Source of the DNA: DASVDK01 sp036562265 [NCBI: Thermodesulfobacteriota bacterium]
GTDB lineage: Bacteria; DASVDK01
Direction: 5' to 3'
DNA length: 9,572 nucleotides
NCBI GenBank assembly: GCA_036562265.1
Contig: DATCKS010000270.1
Location: forward strand, 1-9,572
The position numbers were made by a program, and so were the translations under genes. A model generated the notes under the pieces. That model was not told where the DNA came from. It was given only the letters and a program-made list of their open reading frames with translations, and made no database searches. Every line of letters begins with the position of its first letter. Position 1 is the stretch's first letter. This document shows positions 6,776-9,572 of this stretch, one piece after another.

Positions 6776-6784
6776 GGCCGCGCC
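6763..6784. repeat. Perfect 22-bp palindrome centred on two overlapping stop codons
   Basis: The left arm GGCGCGGCCCT (6763-6773) is followed at once by its exact reverse complement (6774-6784). The central CTAG (6772-6775) holds the TAG of the M16 gene on the plus strand and the TAG of the TPR lipoprotein on the minus strand. In RNA it can fold as a 9-bp GC stem with a CUAG loop in either direction. No T run follows on either side, so it is not a classical intrinsic terminator, but it could be a two-way pause or end point. Confidence 0.8.
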
Positions 6785-7401
6785 CTCTCCTCGGCGGCGC
6801 GGGCCTCGGCCGCACGCGCCTCGGCCTCGCGGCCGAGCGCGCGATACGTCTCGGCCATGTGACCGAGGATCTCGATCCGCAGCGCGTGGTTGCCGGCCGG
6901 CGTCGCGGCCAGGGCGCGCTCGAGCGCCTCGAGCCCCTCGGCCGGCCGCCCGGCCCGCGTGAGCGCGATGCCGAGCGTGTCCGCGTAGTACGCCGTGCGG
7001 GCCGGCTCCGCCTCAAGGGCCCGCGCCGCCAGCGCCGCCGCCTCTTCGTAGCGCTCCTTGCGCTGCAGGTAGACCCAGGCGAGGTTGTTGAGCGCGTCCC
7101 CCGTGCGCGGGTTGATGGCGAGCGCCCGGCGGTAGCGCCGCTCGGCCTCCGCGAGGTCCCCCCGCGCCGCGGCCAGGTTGCCGAGGCCGACCAGCGCGGC
7201 CACGTGCTGCCCGTCGCGCCTGAGCGCCGCCTCGTACGAGCGAGCGGCCAGGTCCAGTTCGCCGTCGCGCTCGTAGATCGCGCCGAGCCGGACGTGCTCG
7301 TCCGGCGACAGCGGGTCGGTCGGCACGATCACGGCCGGCGTCGCGCAGCCGCCCAGGGCGATCACGAGGAGCAGGGCGGCCGCCGGCGGCCAGCCCCTCA
7401 C
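6772..7401 (-). CDS. TPR lipoprotein, PA2778 C-terminal-like, third gene of envelope operon
   Basis: A 209-residue predicted lipoprotein. The start is the GTG at 7401-7399, which overlaps the upstream TGA as GTGA, with TGAGG 8 bases before it. The signal peptide is short (AAALLLVIALGGC) and its lipobox L-G-G-C puts the lipidated Cys at residue 19, followed by Ala-Thr. From about residue 33 there are four to five TPR units, including LGAIYERDGELDLAARSYEA, LGNLAAARGDLAEAERRY and a DALNNLAWVYLQ unit, ending in an Ala/Arg/Glu-rich helix. TPRs bind partner proteins, so a scaffold for the neighbouring peptidase is the natural inference. As I recall, PA2778-family proteins carry such TPRs at the C-terminus of the C39 peptidase itself; here they are a separate gene. 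The last codons read Ala-Arg-Pro-stop within a palindrome shared with the M16 gene. Much longer frames to 7887 are an artefact of high GC. Confidence 0.85.
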   Translation of the reverse strand: MRGWPPAAALLLVIALGGCATPAVIVPTDPLSPDEHVRLGAIYERDGELDLAARSYEAALRRDGQHVAALVGLGNLAAARGDLAEAERRYRRALAINPRTGDALNNLAWVYLQRKERYEEAAALAARALEAEPARTAYYADTLGIALTRAGRPAEGLEALERALAATPAGNHALRIEILGHMAETYRALGREAEARAAEARAAEERARP

Positions 7402-7937
7402 GCCGGGCGCCTCACGTCGAGGGCCCAGTGGTCGGTCCGCGCCCAGGCGGCCATGAACCGGTCGATCGGCAGGACGACGCCCGGCCGGTCGCCCGAGTGG
7501 AGCACGACCCCTTCGGGCGTGAGGCCGATCGCCACCGCGAAGTGCCGGCGCGGCGCCCACGCGACGCGCCCCAGGTCGAGGAAGACCAGGAGCGGCCGGC
7601 CGTCGGCGAGCGTCGCCCTGAGCGATTCGAGGTCGCCTCGCACCTGCCGCGCCTCGAGCCCCTGCCTGCGCGCCTCGAGGAGGAGGTCGATGGTGAGCGT
7701 CCCCTCGAGGTCGTCGCGGTAGAGGCGCGCCGTGAGGTCCTCGAGCGACTGCGGCCGCCCGAAGAACCCGAGCACCATCGCGAGGGCCGCCGGGCCGCAG
7801 TCGCGGCCGCGCTGCGCGACGAACGGCACGCCGTCCACCGCGACCGCGGTCGTCGGCACGGGCGGCGGCGTGCGGCGGGGGCCGCACCCCGCGGCCGCGA
7901 GCGCCGCCGCGAGGGCGAGGGCAGACCAGTACCTCAT
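7398..7937 (-). CDS. C39-like cysteine peptidase lipoprotein (PA2778 family peptidase part)
   Basis: A 179-residue predicted lipoprotein with a papain-fold C39-like peptidase domain, the fold that removes double-glycine leaders in bacteriocin exporters. Visible catalytic set: Gln42 (oxyanion) and Cys47 in FVAQRGRDCGPAALAMVLGF, His132 in RRHFAVAIGL and Asp150 in HSGD. The signal peptide ALALAAALAAAGC gives Cys18 as the lipidation site; the lipobox A-A-G-C is weaker than the usual L-A-G-C. There is no ABC transporter domain, so it acts outside the cytoplasm on its own or with partners, on an unknown substrate. The ATG at 7937-7935 overlaps the upstream TGA as ATGA, and its own TGA overlaps the next GTG, so all three genes look translationally coupled. 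The match to the PA2778 family rests on the active-site pattern plus the PA2779-like gene directly upstream. At 179 residues it lacks the TPR part, which is encoded next door. Confidence 0.85.
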   Translation of the reverse strand: MRYWSALALAAALAAAGCGPRRTPPPVPTTAVAVDGVPFVAQRGRDCGPAALAMVLGFFGRPQSLEDLTARLYRDDLEGTLTIDLLLEARRQGLEARQVRGDLESLRATLADGRPLLVFLDLGRVAWAPRRHFAVAIGLTPEGVVLHSGDRPGVVLPIDRFMAAWARTDHWALDVRRPA

Positions 7938-8338
7938 CGGATGATGATCTCCTTGCCGAGCAGCTTGAGGATGACGATGACGAGCAGAACCACGATGAGG
8001 ACGCCGATCACGAGGCCGAGGCCGTCGCCGCCGGGCATCAGGGCGCGCACCTGATCGGCCGCCGCGTGGATCTCCTCGTCGGACAACGCCTCGATCCTGG
8101 CCCTGGCCTCCGCCGGGTCGATGCCGAGGTCGACCAGGCGCTGCTCGACCTGACGCCGCTCGAGGGCGCTGCGAATCGCACGGAGGTCCTCCTCGCGGTC
8201 GATCGCGCGGCCGGCCGCGTCGACCGCCGCGGTGGGGGCGAACGCCGCCTGCGCCGCCGGAGCGGCGACGAGGACCGGAAGCGTGACGAGGAGCACGACC
8301 AGGACGAGCATCCGACACCGCACGACCGTGCAGAGCAT
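7934..8338 (-). CDS. PA2779-like small membrane protein, first gene of envelope operon
   Basis: A 134-residue protein. The N-terminus is a long Sec signal (MLVLVVLLVTLPVLVAAPAAQA, likely cut after Ala31). The middle is charged and helical with ALERRQVEQRLVDLGIDP and EARARIEALSDEEI (about 59-90). The C-terminus is one membrane helix (about 107-127, GLVIGVLIVVLLVIVIL) and a short basic tail. This order, and the motif around LGIDPAEARARIEALSDEE, is that of the PA2779 family as I remember it, which is found beside PA2778-type C39 peptidases; function unknown. The start is the ATG at 8338-8336, with GGGGAGGG 5 bases before it; an ATG at 8365 falls within the predicted -10 box and so cannot be in the transcript. 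It overlaps the C39 gene by 4 bp (ATGA). An inner-membrane anchor or partner for the two lipoproteins is inference. Confidence 0.82.
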   Translation of the reverse strand: MLCTVVRCRMLVLVVLLVTLPVLVAAPAAQAAFAPTAAVDAAGRAIDREEDLRAIRSALERRQVEQRLVDLGIDPAEARARIEALSDEEIHAAADQVRALMPGGDGLGLVIGVLIVVLLVIVILKLLGKEIIIR

Positions 8339-8339
8339 G

Positions 8340-8368
8340 TTGACCCTCCCCGAAACGGGGTGCAATCT
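8340..8368 (+). promoter_or_regulatory. Weak candidate promoter for the CLC gene, overlapping the divergent operon promoter
   Basis: TTGACC (8340-8345, 5/6), 17 bases, CAATCT (8363-8368, only A2 and T6 conserved). It would start transcription near 8375 and give a leader of about 50 bases. Its -10 shares bases with the -10 of the divergent operon, so the two could not be used at once on one DNA molecule. The evidence is weak. Confidence 0.25.
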
Positions 8369-8393
8369 AGCCCTCGCACGCGCGGAGCGTCAA
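8364..8393 (-). promoter_or_regulatory. Candidate promoter of the PA2779-C39-TPR operon
   Basis: On the minus strand TTGACG (8393-8388, 5/6), 18-base spacer, TAGATT (8369-8364, 4/6). The predicted start near 8357 gives a leader of about 19 bases. A small hairpin, CCCCG-TTT-CGGGG (8360-8348), lies at the very 5' end and its last bases run into the Shine-Dalgarno, which might tune translation. Confidence 0.45.
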
Positions 8394-8424
8394 GACACGA
8401 GGGGTGCCAGGCTGCGAGGCCGCC

Positions 8425-9572
8425 ATGTCCAGAGCGCACGGTCTCACCACACGTATCCGCCTCCTGGTCCGCGTCCTCGGCCCCCGTCTCGGCTGGCTCC
8501 TGACGATCGCGGTCGGCGTCATCGCGGGCGGCGCGGCCGTCCTCCTGATCGGCCTGATCCACCTCGTCGAACGCCTGATGCACACGGGCGGCGCCGGGCT
8601 CGAGGGGCCGCTCCGGATCGCGGCCATCGTCCTCGCGCCCGCGGCCGGCGGCCTCGTCGCGGGACTCCTCGTCCGCTACGTCGTGCCCGAGGCGGAGGGC
8701 TCCGGCATCCCGCAGGTGAAGGTCGCCCTCGCCCGGGCGGGAGGGCGCATCCCGCTCCGCGTCGCGCTCGGCAAGCTCGTCGCCTGCGCCGTCGCCATCG
8801 GCTCGGGCGGCTCGCTCGGCCGCGAGGGGCCGACCGTCCAGATCGCCGCCGGCCTCGGGTCCGCCGTCGGCGGCTCGCTCCCCGGACGGGCCTCCCGCCG
8901 GCGCGACCTCGCGGTCGTCGGCGCCGCGGCGGGTATCGCCGCCGCGTTCAACACCCCCATTGCCGCCGTCACCTTCACGCTCGAGGAGATCGTCGGCGAC
9001 CTGAACGCCCGCATCCTCGGCGCCACGATCGTCGCGGCCGTCGTCGCGTCGGTCGTCCGTCGCGTCCTCCTCGGCAGCGAGGCGATCTTCCACGTCCCGC
9101 CCTACGAGTTGCTCCACGTGTGGGAGCTACCGGCCTACGCGATCGTCGGCGGCGCGGCCGCGCTCCTCGCGTTCGGCTTCGCGCGGGGCCTCCTCGCTCT
9201 TCGGGGCGCCGTCATGCGGTCGCCGCTGCCGGCGCCGCTCAACCCCGCGCTGGGCGGGCTCGCCGTGGGCCTCCTCGCCCTCGCGACGCCCCACGTTCTC
9301 GGCGGCGGCTACCGGACGCTCGAGGCGGCGCTCGCCGGCGCCCTGCCGCTCGGCCTCCTCGTGCTCCTCGCCGTCGCCAAGCCGCTCGCCACCATCTTCA
9401 GCTACGCGAGCGGCGGGCCCGGAGGGATCTTCGCCCCCTCGCTCTTCATGGGGGCCATGGTGGGGGGCGCCGTCGGCGCGCTCGTGAACATGGCGTCGGG
9501 CGGCGCGTCGGCAGGGCCCGGCGCCTACGCCCTGGTCGGGATGGGGGCGTTCTTCGCCGCGCTCATCCGGGC
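8425..9572 (+). CDS. CLC-family chloride channel / H+-Cl- antiporter (3' truncated)
   Basis: An open frame runs from the ATG at 8425, with GAGG 5 bases upstream, to the end of the window: 382 complete codons with no stop. CLC signatures appear in the right order: GSGIP (92-96, chloride-coordinating Ser93), GREGP (132-136, gating glutamate Glu134), the inner double glutamate in TFTLEEIVGD (Glu187-Glu188, matching Glu202/203 of CLC-ec1), and GIFAP (334-338). Keeping both the gating and the proton glutamate favours a 2Cl-/H+ antiporter over a pure channel. Hydrophobic helices fill the frame as expected for an inner-membrane homodimer. The last helices, the pore tyrosine and any C-terminal CBS or TrkA-C domains lie beyond the window. 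It is divergent from the envelope operon, 86 bp away; no functional link is evident. Confidence 0.95.
   Translation, partial: MSRAHGLTTRIRLLVRVLGPRLGWLLTIAVGVIAGGAAVLLIGLIHLVERLMHTGGAGLEGPLRIAAIVLAPAAGGLVAGLLVRYVVPEAEGSGIPQVKVALARAGGRIPLRVALGKLVACAVAIGSGGSLGREGPTVQIAAGLGSAVGGSLPGRASRRRDLAVVGAAAGIAAAFNTPIAAVTFTLEEIVGDLNARILGATIVAAVVASVVRRVLLGSEAIFHVPPYELLHVWELPAYAIVGGAAALLAFGFARGLLALRGAVMRSPLPAPLNPALGGLAVGLLALATPHVLGGGYRTLEAALAGALPLGLLVLLAVAKPLATIFSYASGGPGGIFAPSLFMGAMVGGAVGALVNMASGGASAGPGAYALVGMGAFFAALIR

Noticed and set aside
4699-7722. 1007-codon plus-strand frame running through the M16 gene and beyond
   Set aside because: Arg/Pro/Gly-rich out-of-phase translation of the M16 gene that then crosses the opposite-strand lipoprotein genes; no recognisable domain.
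7402-7887. Long N-terminal extension of the TPR lipoprotein
   Set aside because: It runs out of phase through the C39 gene; the overlapping GTG with an immediate lipoprotein signal peptide is the convincing start.
8038-9117. 359-codon minus-strand frame opposite the CLC gene
   Set aside because: Opposes a clear CLC sequence and crosses the PA2779-like gene out of frame; Asp/Arg/Glu-rich with no domain.

Overview
This window is very GC-rich and tightly packed, and it reads as ordinary bacterial chromosome from a Gram-negative-type (diderm) organism. The envelope content supports this: two lipoprotein signal peptides, a periplasmic-type zinc peptidase, and an operon of a kind I know mainly from Pseudomonadota. 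Composition and gene content would fit a high-GC soil or subsurface lineage such as Methylomirabilota/Rokubacteria, Myxococcota, Desulfobacterota or Pseudomonadota. The sequence alone does not settle which. I saw no phage genes, transposase, CRISPR array, tRNA or rRNA.

Layout from left to right. (1) Bases 1-1057, plus strand: the 3' part of an FAD-dependent amine oxidase of the monomeric sarcosine / N-methyltryptophan oxidase family. (2) Bases 1058-1165: a convergent gap holding two exact, abutting copies of a 25-bp AT-richer repeat. (3) Bases 1166-1915, minus: a membrane-anchored TPR protein. (4) Bases 2062-3721, minus: a stress/regulation block with a sigma-70 family factor followed by a small heat-shock protein (Hsp20). 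Hsp20 has its own sigma32-like promoter, a perfect Shine-Dalgarno and a strong intrinsic terminator. (5) Bases 3722-4003: a divergent regulatory gap with a structured, possibly pseudoknotted element. (6) Bases 4004-6775, plus: a secreted tandem M16 zinc peptidase with an active N-terminal half and a degenerate C-terminal half. (7) Bases 6772-8338, minus: a translationally coupled three-gene operon encoding a PA2779-like membrane protein, a C39-like cysteine peptidase lipoprotein and a TPR lipoprotein. (8) Bases 8425-9572, plus: the 5' part of a CLC-type chloride channel or H+/Cl- antiporter that runs off the window.

The most interesting part is the envelope operon at 6772-8338. In the PA2778 family, as I recall it, the C39 peptidase and TPR parts are one polypeptide encoded next to PA2779. 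Here they are two genes overlapping by 4 bp, each with its own lipobox, so the complex appears to be rebuilt from separately anchored subunits. The operon's last stop codon overlaps the stop codon of the convergent M16 peptidase inside a perfect 22-bp palindrome. Both proteins therefore end in Ala-Arg-Pro, and the palindrome may act as a two-way transcription end point.

Long open frames opposite or out of phase with the M16, sigma-factor and amine oxidase genes are high-GC shadows and are not annotated.
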